Positions 1 through 7,407 of a stretch of 15,055 nt of DNA are shown here, one piece after another. Source of the stretch: an uncultured Eubacteriales bacterium (GTDB lineage: Bacteria > Bacillota > Clostridia > Lachnospirales > Lachnospiraceae). A program made the translations under genes and the position numbers. A model generated the notes under the pieces. The model did not search any database. It was not told the DNA's origin and saw only the letters and a program-made list of their open reading frames with translations. The DNA lies in the NCBI GenBank assembly GCA_900549105.1, contig URND01000070.1:1-15055 (forward strand), read 5' to 3'. Numbering within the stretch: position 1 is the first letter of the stretch; each line of letters begins with the position of its first letter.

Positions 1-870
1 TTGAAAAATATTACAAAAGCTGCGGAGGTATTGTCTCTGACACAGCCGGCGGTCAGCCACCATATCAGCCAGCTTGAAAAGGAGCTTGGCGTGACGCTTT
101 TTATACGGGGGAAAGGACGTTTAGAGCTGACAGAATCGGGGAAAACGGTGGTAAAATATGCCAAAATGATGGTGTCGGCCCAGGAGAGGATGCGGGTGGC
201 GCTGTTTGATGAAGGGCGGCATTTGACACGGCTCCGCATCGGTATTACCCACACGGCGGAGAGTAATATCATCGTGGAGGTTCTGGCAAAATATGGCAAT
301 GATAATCCAAGTGTTATTATTACGATTATCACTGATACTATAAAGAATCTTTATACTATGCTGGAAAGTTATGAGCTGGATTTGGTGATTGCCGAGGGGC
401 GCCCGAACAATAATTCGATGAGTTCCCTCCTTTTGGACACAGATTATCTGGTCTGCGCGGTGGCAAATGAGAACCCGATTTCAAAAAAACCGATGGTTAC
501 CATCAGCGGATTGAAAAACCAGAAGATGATTATGCGCCTGCCCGAGTCGGGAACCGTCAACTTGTTTGCGGCCAGTCTGGAGAGTATTAATGAGTCCATC
601 GATGATTTTAATATTATTCTGGAGGTGGATAATATTGCGACCATCAAGGATTTGATTCGAAAAAACCTCGGCGTGTCCGTATTGCCGAAAAGCACCTGTA
701 TGGACGAGGCGCGCAAGAAAAAGCTGACGCTGCTCCCCATTGAGAATATGAGTATGCTCCGGGAAACGAATATTATTTATCAGAAGGATTTTTCCCACCC
801 GGAGGTTTTGCAGGATATTATGTCCATTTATAAAAAGGCCATCAAAGCCAAGGTCAAACTGCGGAGCTGA
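1..870 (+). CDS. LysR-family transcriptional regulator, 5' end missing
   Basis: The frame is open at the left edge and ends at TGA 868-870. The first visible residues (KNITKAAEVLSLTQPAVSHH) are already inside the winged helix-turn-helix, so roughly 15 N-terminal residues lie outside the window and the TTG at base 1 is not a real start. The helix-turn-helix continues to about residue 37 (QLEKELGVTLFIR). A linker helix and a periplasmic-binding-protein-like effector domain follow, from about residue 78 (LRIGITHTAESN) to the end. Members bind DNA as dimers or tetramers and respond to a small ligand; the ligand and target are not visible here. The target gene is often divergent and adjacent, so it would lie left of the window. 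The downstream two-component system belongs to a different functional unit. Family assignment is firm; the role is unknown. Confidence 0.93.
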   Translation: MKNITKAAEVLSLTQPAVSHHISQLEKELGVTLFIRGKGRLELTESGKTVVKYAKMMVSAQERMRVALFDEGRHLTRLRIGITHTAESNIIVEVLAKYGNDNPSVIITIITDTIKNLYTMLESYELDLVIAEGRPNNNSMSSLLLDTDYLVCAVANENPISKKPMVTISGLKNQKMIMRLPESGTVNLFAASLESINESIDDFNIILEVDNIATIKDLIRKNLGVSVLPKSTCMDEARKKKLTLLPIENMSMLRETNIIYQKDFSHPEVLQDIMSIYKKAIKAKVKLRS

Positions 871-937
871 TGGATTTGCCGGCAGAATAGGGAACAGAAA
901 AATATATTTGACAGAGGATGGAACAGGAGGAAAAGAA

Positions 938-1609
938 ATGTATCGCATATTAATTGTAGAAGATGACATGGGAATTGCATCGGCCATGAAAAAGCAGATA
1001 GAAATGTGGGATTTGGAAGCCCGCTGTGTGGAAAATTTCCGGGATGTGATGAGTGAATTTTCTGAGTTTAATCCGCAACTGGTCCTTTTGGATATTTCCC
1101 TGCCTTTTTATAATGGTTATTACTGGTGTACAGAGATTCGGAAATTTTCAAAAGTGCCGATTATTTTTGTTTCCTCGGCATCGGATAATATGAATATTGT
1201 TATGGCTATGAATATGGGCGGCGATGATTTTATTGACAAACCTTTTGATTTAAATGTGCTTACGGCAAAGATTCAGGCAATATTGCGGCGGACCTATGAT
1301 TTTGGGGGCCAGATGACGATTTTGCAGCACCGGGGCGCCCTGCTGAATACCTCGGATGCCAGCCTGACCTATAATGGAGAGCGCATTGAGCTGACGAAAA
1401 ATGATTATCGGATACTGCGGACCCTGATGGAAAATAAAGGGAAAGTCGTCAGCCGGGATACATTGATGGAGCGGCTTTGGGAGACGGACAGTTTTGTGGA
1501 TGAAAATGCCCTGACGGTAAACATTGCGAGGCTCCGCAAGAAGCTTGAGCAGGTGGGGCTTTCCGAATTTATTGTAACGAAAAAAGGTATGGGCTATTTA
1601 ATAGGTTAA
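938..1609 (+). CDS. OmpR/PhoB-type response regulator, BceR-like
   Basis: This is a 223-residue DNA-binding response regulator. The receiver domain (about 1-115) shows the acidic pocket E8/D9/D10, phosphoacceptor D52 in LVLLDISLP, S79/S80 and K101 (DKPFD). The OmpR-type winged helix occupies about 125-222, with VDENALTVNIARLRKKL as the recognition-helix region. The ATG at 938 is chosen because AGGAGG lies 6-7 bases upstream; the TTG at 908 has no ribosome binding site. The kinase gene starts 16 bp downstream, and the ATPase and permease follow. That order is typical of BceRS-BceAB modules that detect peptide antibiotics acting on lipid-II-cycle intermediates. By analogy the phosphorylated protein should activate the transporter promoter at 2615-2689. 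The peptide recognised cannot be read from the sequence. Confidence 0.95.
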   Translation: MYRILIVEDDMGIASAMKKQIEMWDLEARCVENFRDVMSEFSEFNPQLVLLDISLPFYNGYYWCTEIRKFSKVPIIFVSSASDNMNIVMAMNMGGDDFIDKPFDLNVLTAKIQAILRRTYDFGGQMTILQHRGALLNTSDASLTYNGERIELTKNDYRILRTLMENKGKVVSRDTLMERLWETDSFVDENALTVNIARLRKKLEQVGLSEFIVTKKGMGYLIG

Positions 1610-1625
1610 AGGGGCTGAGGACAGA

Positions 1626-2609
1626 ATGGTATTTGAGTACATAAAACTTCATAAAAAAGCGGTTGGAATGTATTTTATATTTGCGTTGATTTTTGGAATT
1701 ATATTTGCCATGTGGAAACTCCCGGTGATTTCGGTGTTTTATGGAACGGCTCTCGGCCTGTTTGTCGCGGTGATTTTCTGCGGGCGGGATTATGCCCGGT
1801 TTTGCAGAAAACATATGGAGCTTCGGTCGCTGATTGAGGAGATAAAGGTAACGGACAGAAATTTTCCTGAAACGGACGGCCTGATTGAGGCAGATTATCA
1901 GGAGGTTATACGTTCGCTTTATGATGATAAGCAGACGATTGTGAGTCAAATGAGCCATCAGTACACAGATATGTTGGAATATTACACCATATGGGCCCAT
2001 CAGATTAAAACGCCGATTTCGGCCATGCGTCTTCAATTGCAGGGGCAGGACAATGAGAGCAGCCGAGAGCTTTTGGAAGAGCTGCAGCGGATTGAACAGT
2101 ATGTGGAAATGGTGCTGACTTATCTGCGGCTGGATTCCGGCTCAACAGATTATCTTCTCAGGCGGTATGATTTGGACAGTATTGTGCGCCAGGCTGTGCG
2201 GAAGTATGCTTCCCAGTTTATCCGCAAAAAAATCCGGCTGGTGTATGAGCCCCTTTCCTGCGAGGTGCTGACGGATGAAAAATGGCTTTTGTTTGTCATT
2301 GAGCAGGTGCTGTCCAATGCCTTAAAATATACCCGCTCCGGGGAGATTTCCATCACGCTGGAAGCCCCGCAGACATTGTGTATCCGGGATACGGGCATCG
2401 GAATCGCATCGGAGGATTTGCCGAGAATCTTTGAAAAAGGGTTTACCGGTTATAACGGGCGCAGCGATAAGAAGGCCAGCGGTATCGGGCTTTATCTCTG
2501 CCGGAGAATCTGCGGCCGCCTGAATCATACAATCTCGGTGACATCTCAGGTGGATGTGGGGACGGAGGTCCGCATTGATTTGTATCATCGGATGATGGAA
2601 GTTGAATAG
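1626..2609 (+). CDS. Intramembrane-sensing histidine kinase, BceS-like
   Basis: This 327-residue membrane kinase has two N-terminal transmembrane segments (about 13-31 and 34-53) joined by only a few residues, so there is no extracellular sensor domain. That is the hallmark of BceS-type kinases, which read the state of their partner ABC transporter rather than binding the drug. The phosphoacceptor is H125 in AHQIKTPISAMRL. Further motifs are the N box (EQVLSNALKYT, N231), G1 (DTGIGI, 255-260), the F box (RIFEKGFTG, 267-275) and G2 (SGIGLY, 285-290). All catalytic boxes are present. The ATG has GGGGCTGAGGA shortly upstream. It is co-directional with the regulator, with a 16-bp gap, and probably co-transcribed. 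The expected partner is the permease at 3484-5526. Family assignment is firm; partner specificity is inferred from context. Confidence 0.94.
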   Translation: MVFEYIKLHKKAVGMYFIFALIFGIIFAMWKLPVISVFYGTALGLFVAVIFCGRDYARFCRKHMELRSLIEEIKVTDRNFPETDGLIEADYQEVIRSLYDDKQTIVSQMSHQYTDMLEYYTIWAHQIKTPISAMRLQLQGQDNESSRELLEELQRIEQYVEMVLTYLRLDSGSTDYLLRRYDLDSIVRQAVRKYASQFIRKKIRLVYEPLSCEVLTDEKWLLFVIEQVLSNALKYTRSGEISITLEAPQTLCIRDTGIGIASEDLPRIFEKGFTGYNGRSDKKASGIGLYLCRRICGRLNHTISVTSQVDVGTEVRIDLYHRMMEVE

Positions 2610-2614
2610 AAATA

Positions 2615-2689
2615 TTTCAAAAATGTAAGGTTGGATTGGGGAAATGTAAGCCAAAGCGATGGCAGTGCATTTCCCTGTTTTGCTACAAT
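2615..2689 (+). promoter_or_regulatory. Candidate BceR-type operator and promoter of the transporter genes
   Basis: TTTCA-AAAA-TGTAA at 2615-2628 matches the BceR-like consensus recalled as TNACA-N4-TGTAA at all but one defined position. A second copy of AAATGTAAG begins exactly 21 bp later (2621-2629 and 2642-2650), so the two lie on the same DNA face. An extended -10 box, TGCTACAAT, is at 2681-2689. The -35 region at the proper distance (GGCAGT, 2661-2666) is poor, as expected for an activator-dependent promoter. This implies that the ATPase and permease can be induced separately from the regulator and kinase. Motifs are seen directly; binding is inferred. Confidence 0.6.
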
Positions 2690-2722
2690 ATACTCGTAAA
2701 AGATAAGAAGGAGGAAATCCAA

Positions 2723-3487
2723 ATGGCAATTTTGGAAGTTAGTAATATCAAAAAAATTTATACAACCCGGTTTGGAGCCAATAAGGTTCAGGCCCTTTCA
2801 GATGTGACCTTTAGTGTGGAAAAAGGAGAGTATGTGGCAATTATGGGAGAATCCGGCTCAGGAAAGACGACCCTTTTAAATATCCTGGCCGCATTGGACC
2901 GGCCAACCTCGGGCAGCGTCTGCCTGGACGGCAATGAACTTTCAAAAATCCGTGAGTCAAAGATTGCCGAGTTCCGGCGGGATAATCTGGGTTTTGTTTT
3001 TCAGGATTTTAATCTGCTGGATACATTTACTTTGAAGGATAATATTATGCTTCCGCTTGTTCTGGCCGGGAAACATTACGGGGAAATGCGGGCAAAATTG
3101 ACGCCGATTGTTCAGAAGCTTGGAATCGAAGGGTTAATGGGCAAATATCCCTATGAAGTATCCGGAGGGCAGAAACAGAGAGCGGCGGTGGCCCGGGCGT
3201 TGATTACCCATCCGAAACTGATTCTGGCCGATGAGCCGACGGGGGCCCTGGATTCAAAATCAACGGATGAATTGCTGGAGTTATTCGGTAAAATCCATGA
3301 AGAGGGCCAGACAATTTTGATGGTTACCCATTCGGTAAAGGCGGCCAGCCATGCGAGCCGGGTATTATTCATTAAAGACGGTGAAGTTTTCCATCAGATT
3401 TATCGCGGGAACAGTTCCAGCGAAGAATTATATCAGAAGATTTCGGATACCCTGACAATTTTGATGACAGGTGGTGAGCGGCGATGA
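2723..3487 (+). CDS. ABC transporter ATP-binding protein, BceA-like
   Basis: This 254-residue ATPase belongs to the MacB/LolD/BceA group. Walker A is GESGSGKTT (42-50), the Q-loop is FVFQDF (Q94), the signature is VSGGQ (146-150), Walker B is LILADE (E171) and the H-loop is H203. All are intact. The start is the ATG at 2723, with AAGGAGGA seven bases upstream; the frame is open further upstream but that stretch holds the promoter. The stop overlaps the permease start as ATGA (3484-3487), indicating translational coupling. With the permease it should form a transporter that removes or shields the membrane target of peptide antibiotics and signals to the kinase. Codon style matches the neighbours. 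Confidence 0.96.
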   Translation: MAILEVSNIKKIYTTRFGANKVQALSDVTFSVEKGEYVAIMGESGSGKTTLLNILAALDRPTSGSVCLDGNELSKIRESKIAEFRRDNLGFVFQDFNLLDTFTLKDNIMLPLVLAGKHYGEMRAKLTPIVQKLGIEGLMGKYPYEVSGGQKQRAAVARALITHPKLILADEPTGALDSKSTDELLELFGKIHEEGQTILMVTHSVKAASHASRVLFIKDGEVFHQIYRGNSSSEELYQKISDTLTILMTGGERR

Positions 3488-5526
3488 GACTGGGATTTTA
3501 TCCAAAGCTGGCGTTGACGGGCATTGCAAAAAATAAGAAGACCTATTTTCCCTATATTTTGACGGGAATTGGCATGGTGATGATGTTTTATATTGTCACT
3601 TTTCTTGCAAAGAGTGATGCAGTGGGTTCTCTGCGGGGAGGCAATACGGTTCAGGGATTTCTTCAGATGGGAACTTTTGTTATCGGTATTTTTGCAACCA
3701 TTCTCTTATTTTACACAAATTCTTTTTTGATTCGCCGGCGGAAAAAGGAATTTGGTTTATATAACATCCTTGGTATGGGCAAGGGAAATATTTCCAGAAT
3801 AATTATCTGGGAAAGCTTTATAATTGCAGTGGTATCCATTGTTCTGGGCCTCGGCTGCGGCCTGCTTTTTTCAAAGGCTGCGGAGCTTTTCGTATCGCGG
3901 ATTATGAACGACACGGCCGGTTTTGGTTTCACCATCGATAAAAATGCTTTGTTTACGACACTGCGCTGGTTTGGGCCTATTTTCCTGTTAATCCTTTTGA
4001 ACAGTCTCCGGCAGGTTTATATGTCAAAACCGGTGGAATTGATGCGAAGTGAGAACGAGGGTGAAAAACCGCCGAAGGCCAATTGGGTTCTGGCCCTGGC
4101 CGGCATCCTTCTTTTGGGCGGCGCATATTATCTTGCCATAACGATTGAGGACCCGATAACGGCCATGCTTATGTTTTTTGTGGCGGTGGTGATGGTAATC
4201 CTGGCGACTTATCTGCTGTTTATTGCGGGCTCGGTTACCCTTTGCCGTCTTCTTCAGAAGAATAAACGTTACTATTATAAGACCAATCATTTTATATCCT
4301 TATCATCCATGGTTTATCGGATGAAGCGCAACGGCGCCGGTCTGGCTTCCATATGTATTCTTTCGACCATGGTGCTGGTTATGGTTTCTTCCATCTCCTG
4401 CCTGTACATCGGCGGAGAAAGTATGGTGCGGCAGCGTTATCCGCGGAATCTGATTCTGAATGTCAATGCGGACTGTTCGGATTATATGGATTATGCGCAG
4501 CGGGTTTTTGACGACACATTGGATACTTTTCAACTGGAAAAGGAAAATACGGTGCATTACCGGTATTTGGATGTGGCGGGTGTGATGGAGGCTGATACCG
4601 TATATTTTGATGATAGTAAAATCAAGGATTATTCAAATATATGGCAGTTGTTTATTATACCTCTGGAGGATTATAATCAGACAATGGGAGCCTCCGAGAC
4701 ACTTGCGGAAGGAGAGGCTTTAATCTATGCGACGAAGAAGGACTTTAAATACGATGAGATTACTCTGGATGACATCGGAACTTTCCGGACAAGGAAGGCC
4801 GAGGAAGGCTTTTTATCCAATGAAATTGATGCGATGCAGATTTTTCCGTCGCTTTATATCTTTGTGTCGGATGTGAACGCTATCCGGGACCGGATTAATG
4901 ATGTGCTGGCTCAGAGCGGGGAAACAGACAGAGCTTTTGTTACTGATTATTATGGCTTTGATCTGGCCTGTGATGAGGAGCAGCAGGCGGCGATTTATAA
5001 ACTGATGAATGAACAGATATCGAAACAGACCATGATGGACAAGTTTGGGATGACCGAAGAGGAAGTCGCTGAACTTCATCTATCTTTTACCTGCAGGGCC
5101 CTGGAGAAGGATGATTTTCTTGTCCTTTACAGCGGATTCTTTGCCCTTGGATTGGTTTTAGGACTGGTATTTATCTGCGGTGCGGTGCTGATTATGTACT
5201 ATAAACAGATTATCGAGGGCTATGAGGACCAGTCCCGGTTTGAAATTCTTCAGAAAGTGGGTATGACAAAGCAGGAGATTCGGAAGAGCATCAATTCTCA
5301 GGTGCTGACTGTTTTCTTTGCGCCGCTGATTATGTCGGGAATTCATATGGGATTTGCTTTCCCTTTGATTTCAAAACTTCTGATGATCTTTGGCCTGATG
5401 AATACCCGGCTGCTGATTATGATTACCCTGGGGTGCTTCTTTATATTCGCTGCATTCTATATCCTTGTGTATCTGGGAACATCCAGAGCTTATTATGGAA
5501 TTGTCAGTGAGAATAATTTAGATTAG
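3484..5526 (+). CDS. ABC transporter permease with large external domain, BceB-like
   Basis: This is a 680-residue permease of the FtsX/MacB superfamily. About ten transmembrane segments are visible, near residues 21-42, 59-83, 105-129, 161-176, 201-220, 226-250, 285-309, 546-573, 607-630 and 643-665. The roughly 235-residue hydrophilic stretch between the seventh and eighth (about 310-545) is the extracellular domain that defines BceB-type permeases and determines which peptides are recognised. FtsX-like cores flank it. In this family one permease pairs with one ATPase dimer and also docks with the histidine kinase. The start codon overlaps the ATPase stop (ATGA). Full length fits the family norm of about 620-680. 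The antibiotic spectrum cannot be predicted from this sequence alone. Confidence 0.95.
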   Translation: MRLGFYPKLALTGIAKNKKTYFPYILTGIGMVMMFYIVTFLAKSDAVGSLRGGNTVQGFLQMGTFVIGIFATILLFYTNSFLIRRRKKEFGLYNILGMGKGNISRIIIWESFIIAVVSIVLGLGCGLLFSKAAELFVSRIMNDTAGFGFTIDKNALFTTLRWFGPIFLLILLNSLRQVYMSKPVELMRSENEGEKPPKANWVLALAGILLLGGAYYLAITIEDPITAMLMFFVAVVMVILATYLLFIAGSVTLCRLLQKNKRYYYKTNHFISLSSMVYRMKRNGAGLASICILSTMVLVMVSSISCLYIGGESMVRQRYPRNLILNVNADCSDYMDYAQRVFDDTLDTFQLEKENTVHYRYLDVAGVMEADTVYFDDSKIKDYSNIWQLFIIPLEDYNQTMGASETLAEGEALIYATKKDFKYDEITLDDIGTFRTRKAEEGFLSNEIDAMQIFPSLYIFVSDVNAIRDRINDVLAQSGETDRAFVTDYYGFDLACDEEQQAAIYKLMNEQISKQTMMDKFGMTEEEVAELHLSFTCRALEKDDFLVLYSGFFALGLVLGLVFICGAVLIMYYKQIIEGYEDQSRFEILQKVGMTKQEIRKSINSQVLTVFFAPLIMSGIHMGFAFPLISKLLMIFGLMNTRLLIMITLGCFFIFAAFYILVYLGTSRAYYGIVSENNLD

Positions 5527-5545
5527 AATCATTTATATAAATATG

Positions 5546-5591
5546 AAATCCCTTTCTCACCCGTGATGTGATGGGCGGGAAAGGGATTTTT
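5546..5591. terminator. Intrinsic terminator between convergent permease and pdaA
   Basis: AAATCCCTTTC (5546-5556) pairs perfectly with GAAAGGGATTT (5579-5589). An inner CCC/GGG pairing flanks a short loop, and a run of five T follows on the plus strand. The element sits between the 3' ends of convergent genes, so it probably serves both; the T run is stronger for the plus strand. Confidence 0.85.
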
Positions 5592-5619
5592 GTATCGTTG
5601 CTTAGGCAATACAACGGGT

Positions 5620-6444
5620 TCAGGCCTGCGGCTGGCCGGCCAGGTCATTCAGGCTTTTAAAGGTGTAGCCCATTTCTTCCCACTTGCCCAGAAGTTCATC
5701 GAGAATTTCTGCATTGGTGGAAGAGGTGCTGTGGAGCAGGACGATGGCGCCGGGATGGATACGCCCAAGAAGCTTTTCGAAGTCTTCTTCTTTGGACGGC
5801 TGGTCGTCAACATACCAGTCCACATAGGCCAGACTCCAGAAAAAGGTTTTATAGCCCAGCTCCTTTGCCATTTGAAGGTTCATTTCACTGTATTTGCCCT
5901 GAGGCGGCCGGTAATATTTGGTCATGGCCTGACCGGTGATTTTCTCATAAAGTTTTTCCACCCCTTCCAGCTCCTGGGTGAAGGTTTCCACTGTGGAAAT
6001 TTTTGACATATCCGGGTGGCTGTAGGTGTGGTTTCCTACCGTATGGCCTTCCGCCACCATGCGCTGAATTAAGTCGGGCTCGCTTTCAATAAAATTTCCG
6101 ACAACAAAAAAGGCGGCGGGAGCCTGATGCTTTTTTAGAGCATCCAGAATGGCCGGCATATTTCCGTTTTCATAGCCGGCATCAAAGGTCAGATAAAGAA
6201 CTTTTTCATCCGTCGTTTCGGCATAGTAAGCGTCATACTTTGCCAAATCTTCGGCGGAGGCATTGGCTACCGGCGGTTCACCTTCCTGCTGAAAGCTCAG
6301 CCCCCAGTTGCCGTCTGCGGAAACCTCGGCAGCTTCCGGCTTGAAATGGTCTACAGTTACAGCGCTGAAATGACCAAAGAGGTAGGCGGCGACAAAAAGC
6401 ATGCCTATTTTAACAATAGTTATGTATTTGGGTTTGTGCTTCAT
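5620..6444 (-). CDS. pdaA: Polysaccharide deacetylase, PdaA-type (spore cortex muramic delta-lactam)
   Basis: This 274-residue protein has one N-terminal membrane anchor or signal (about 8-29) and a NodB deacetylase domain (about 82-265). Motifs are TFDAGYENG (86-94), H139 and H143 in NHTYSH, RPPQGKYSE (179-187), VDW (208-210) and LLH (236-238). The YENG extension, RPP-G and SxAYVDW pattern matches PdaA, which deacetylates N-acetylmuramic acid on the way to muramic delta-lactam in spore cortex, rather than generic chitin deacetylases. The second Asp of the usual TFDDG motif is Ala here; in B. subtilis PdaA it is Asn, as I recall. The ATG at 6444 is preferred: GAGG lies six bases upstream, and the 35-residue longer alternative would run through the promoters. 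Sigma-E-like control fits a sporulation role. Confidence 0.88.
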   Translation of the reverse strand: MKHKPKYITIVKIGMLFVAAYLFGHFSAVTVDHFKPEAAEVSADGNWGLSFQQEGEPPVANASAEDLAKYDAYYAETTDEKVLYLTFDAGYENGNMPAILDALKKHQAPAAFFVVGNFIESEPDLIQRMVAEGHTVGNHTYSHPDMSKISTVETFTQELEGVEKLYEKITGQAMTKYYRPPQGKYSEMNLQMAKELGYKTFFWSLAYVDWYVDDQPSKEEDFEKLLGRIHPGAIVLLHSTSSTNAEILDELLGKWEEMGYTFKSLNDLAGQPQA

Positions 6445-6471
6445 AGAAAACCTCAAAAAATTTTTCCATAA

Positions 6472-6500
6472 ATTGTATGTTGAAAATATGGGAAATATTC
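6472..6500 (-). promoter_or_regulatory. Sigma-E-like sporulation promoter for pdaA
   Basis: On the minus strand GAATATT (6494-6500) is followed after 14 bases by CATACAAT (6472-6479). The recalled Bacillus sigma-E consensus is KMATATT, 14-15 bases, CATACA-T, and every defined position matches. GAATA would also suit a sigma-G -35 box. The position gives a short leader to the ribosome binding site and ATG at 6444. Confidence 0.6.
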
Positions 6501-6532
6501 TTAAAAAATCAGTAAAAACAGCCTTTGAAAAT

Positions 6533-6561
6533 TTGACAAATATCATCAAGTGACTTATGAT
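6533..6561 (+). promoter_or_regulatory. Consensus sigma-A promoter for the kinase-like gene
   Basis: TTGACA (6533-6538), a 17-base spacer, then TATGAT (6556-6561) form a near-perfect sigma-A promoter. It lies about 45 bases upstream of the start at 6606 and diverges from the pdaA promoter. Confidence 0.85.
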
Positions 6562-6605
6562 AGAACCTGTATAAATATGATTTACATCGAAGGGGGCACA
6601 CGTAT

Positions 6606-7091
6606 ATGGGATTAGTTATAACCATGAGCCGCAGATACGGCACGGGCGCAAGCACCATTGCGAAGGAATTATCAGAGAGACTGGAACTTCCGGTTTATGA
6701 CAAAGTAGATGTTGAGCAGGAAATTCGTGAGAATGCTTTTGAGACGGAGGCCGAGGCGATTCGCGGATTGGCCGAACAGCCATGCATTATTCTTGGGCGG
6801 TGCGCGTCAGAAATTTTAAAAGACCAGTCCAACGTTTTTAACATTTATGTGTGCGCTGATAAGGAAGACCGGATTCACCGGGTGATGGAGCGGGATTCCC
6901 TTTCCTATGAGGAAGCTGTGAAGCGTATCGAAGAAACCGATGCAGAACGGGAGAAATATTACTATCAGCATACGGGAAGGACATGGGGTGATGTGAGCAA
7001 TTATCACATTATACTCGATACATCAGAATGGGGTATAGAAAATTGTGCGGATGTATTGATTCGCTATTTTGAGCGGATGCAGTATATTTGA
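6606..7091 (+). CDS. Cytidylate-kinase-like family protein, shortened
   Basis: This 161-residue P-loop protein resembles the cytidylate kinase-like family (Cytidylate_kin2), common and mostly uncharacterised in Clostridia. Visible motifs are an atypical phosphate-binding loop, ITMSRRYGTGASTIA (5-19), which lacks the lysine of a standard Walker A; CIILGRCA (60-67); and a C-terminal YYYQHTGRTWGD and YHIILDTSEWG block that in the family carries the tyrosine/threonine/tryptophan pattern. Family members are usually about 190-210 residues, and the missing part appears to be the NMP-binding insert between residues about 45 and 55. It starts at ATG 6606 behind AAGGGGG and is driven by the promoter at 6533-6561. 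The DUF3006-like gene follows 40 bp later. Actual CMP kinase activity is doubtful. Confidence 0.78.
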   Translation: MGLVITMSRRYGTGASTIAKELSERLELPVYDKVDVEQEIRENAFETEAEAIRGLAEQPCIILGRCASEILKDQSNVFNIYVCADKEDRIHRVMERDSLSYEEAVKRIEETDAEREKYYYQHTGRTWGDVSNYHIILDTSEWGIENCADVLIRYFERMQYI

Positions 7092-7131
7092 GAGATACAT
7101 ATTTGCTGGAATTGTTGCGGAGGTAAAATCA

Positions 7132-7338
7132 ATGAAAATTGTAGTTGGCGAAGTTATGGAAGATATCATTGTCTGTGAGACGGATAATGCAACGTTGAGA
7201 TTGCCAAGGGAGCTTTTCCCGAGACGGATATTCCCGGGGGATGTGGCAGATTATGAAAACGGCATCGTTACCATGTGGGATGAAGAAGACCAGGTGGATG
7301 AAGAGCAGATGGCAATGTTGTTTAAAATGCTTATGTAA
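7132..7338 (+). CDS. Small DUF3006-like protein
   Basis: This is a 68-residue acidic protein with no signal peptide or membrane segment. The layout (KIVVGEVMEDIIVCETDNAT, then LPRELFP and PGDV) resembles DUF3006, short proteins predicted to form a small beta barrel; its function is unknown. The ATG at 7132 is chosen because GCGGAGG lies about eight bases upstream; a longer in-frame reading back to 7069 would overlap the kinase-like gene. It is probably translated from the same transcript as that gene. The final codons and stop are part of a 12-bp tandem duplication. Family assignment is by pattern only and could be wrong. Confidence 0.72.
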   Translation: MKIVVGEVMEDIIVCETDNATLRLPRELFPRRIFPGDVADYENGIVTMWDEEDQVDEEQMAMLFKMLM

Positions 7339-7352
7339 AAGCTTATGTAAAA
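7329..7352 (+). repeat. 12-bp tandem duplication at the stop codon
   Basis: GCTTATGTAAAA occurs twice back to back (7329-7340 and 7341-7352). The first copy encodes the last residues and stop of the DUF3006-like protein; the second lies just beyond it, in the same frame. Confidence 0.9.
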
Positions 7353-7356
7353 AAGC

Positions 7357-7388
7357 GGGGGATGGCGCAGACGGGCGTCATCCCTTTT
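7357..7388. terminator. Bidirectional intrinsic terminator
   Basis: GGGGATGGCGC (7357-7367) pairs with GCGTCATCCC (7375-7384) with one mismatch. TTTT follows on the plus strand, and on the minus strand the stem is followed within a few bases by six T. It separates the convergent genes ending at 7338 and 7408. Confidence 0.8.
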
Positions 7389-7407
7389 ACCTTCTGTACT
7401 TTATTTT

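Noticed and set aside
481..987. 168-residue minus-strand frame spanning the end of LysR and the start of the response regulator
   Set aside because: It overlaps two firmly identified genes on the opposite strand and shows no domain or start signal.
5590..6006. 138-residue plus-strand reading frame opposite pdaA
   Set aside because: It is antisense to the conserved NodB domain, has no ribosome binding site, and its composition is a reflection of pdaA codons.
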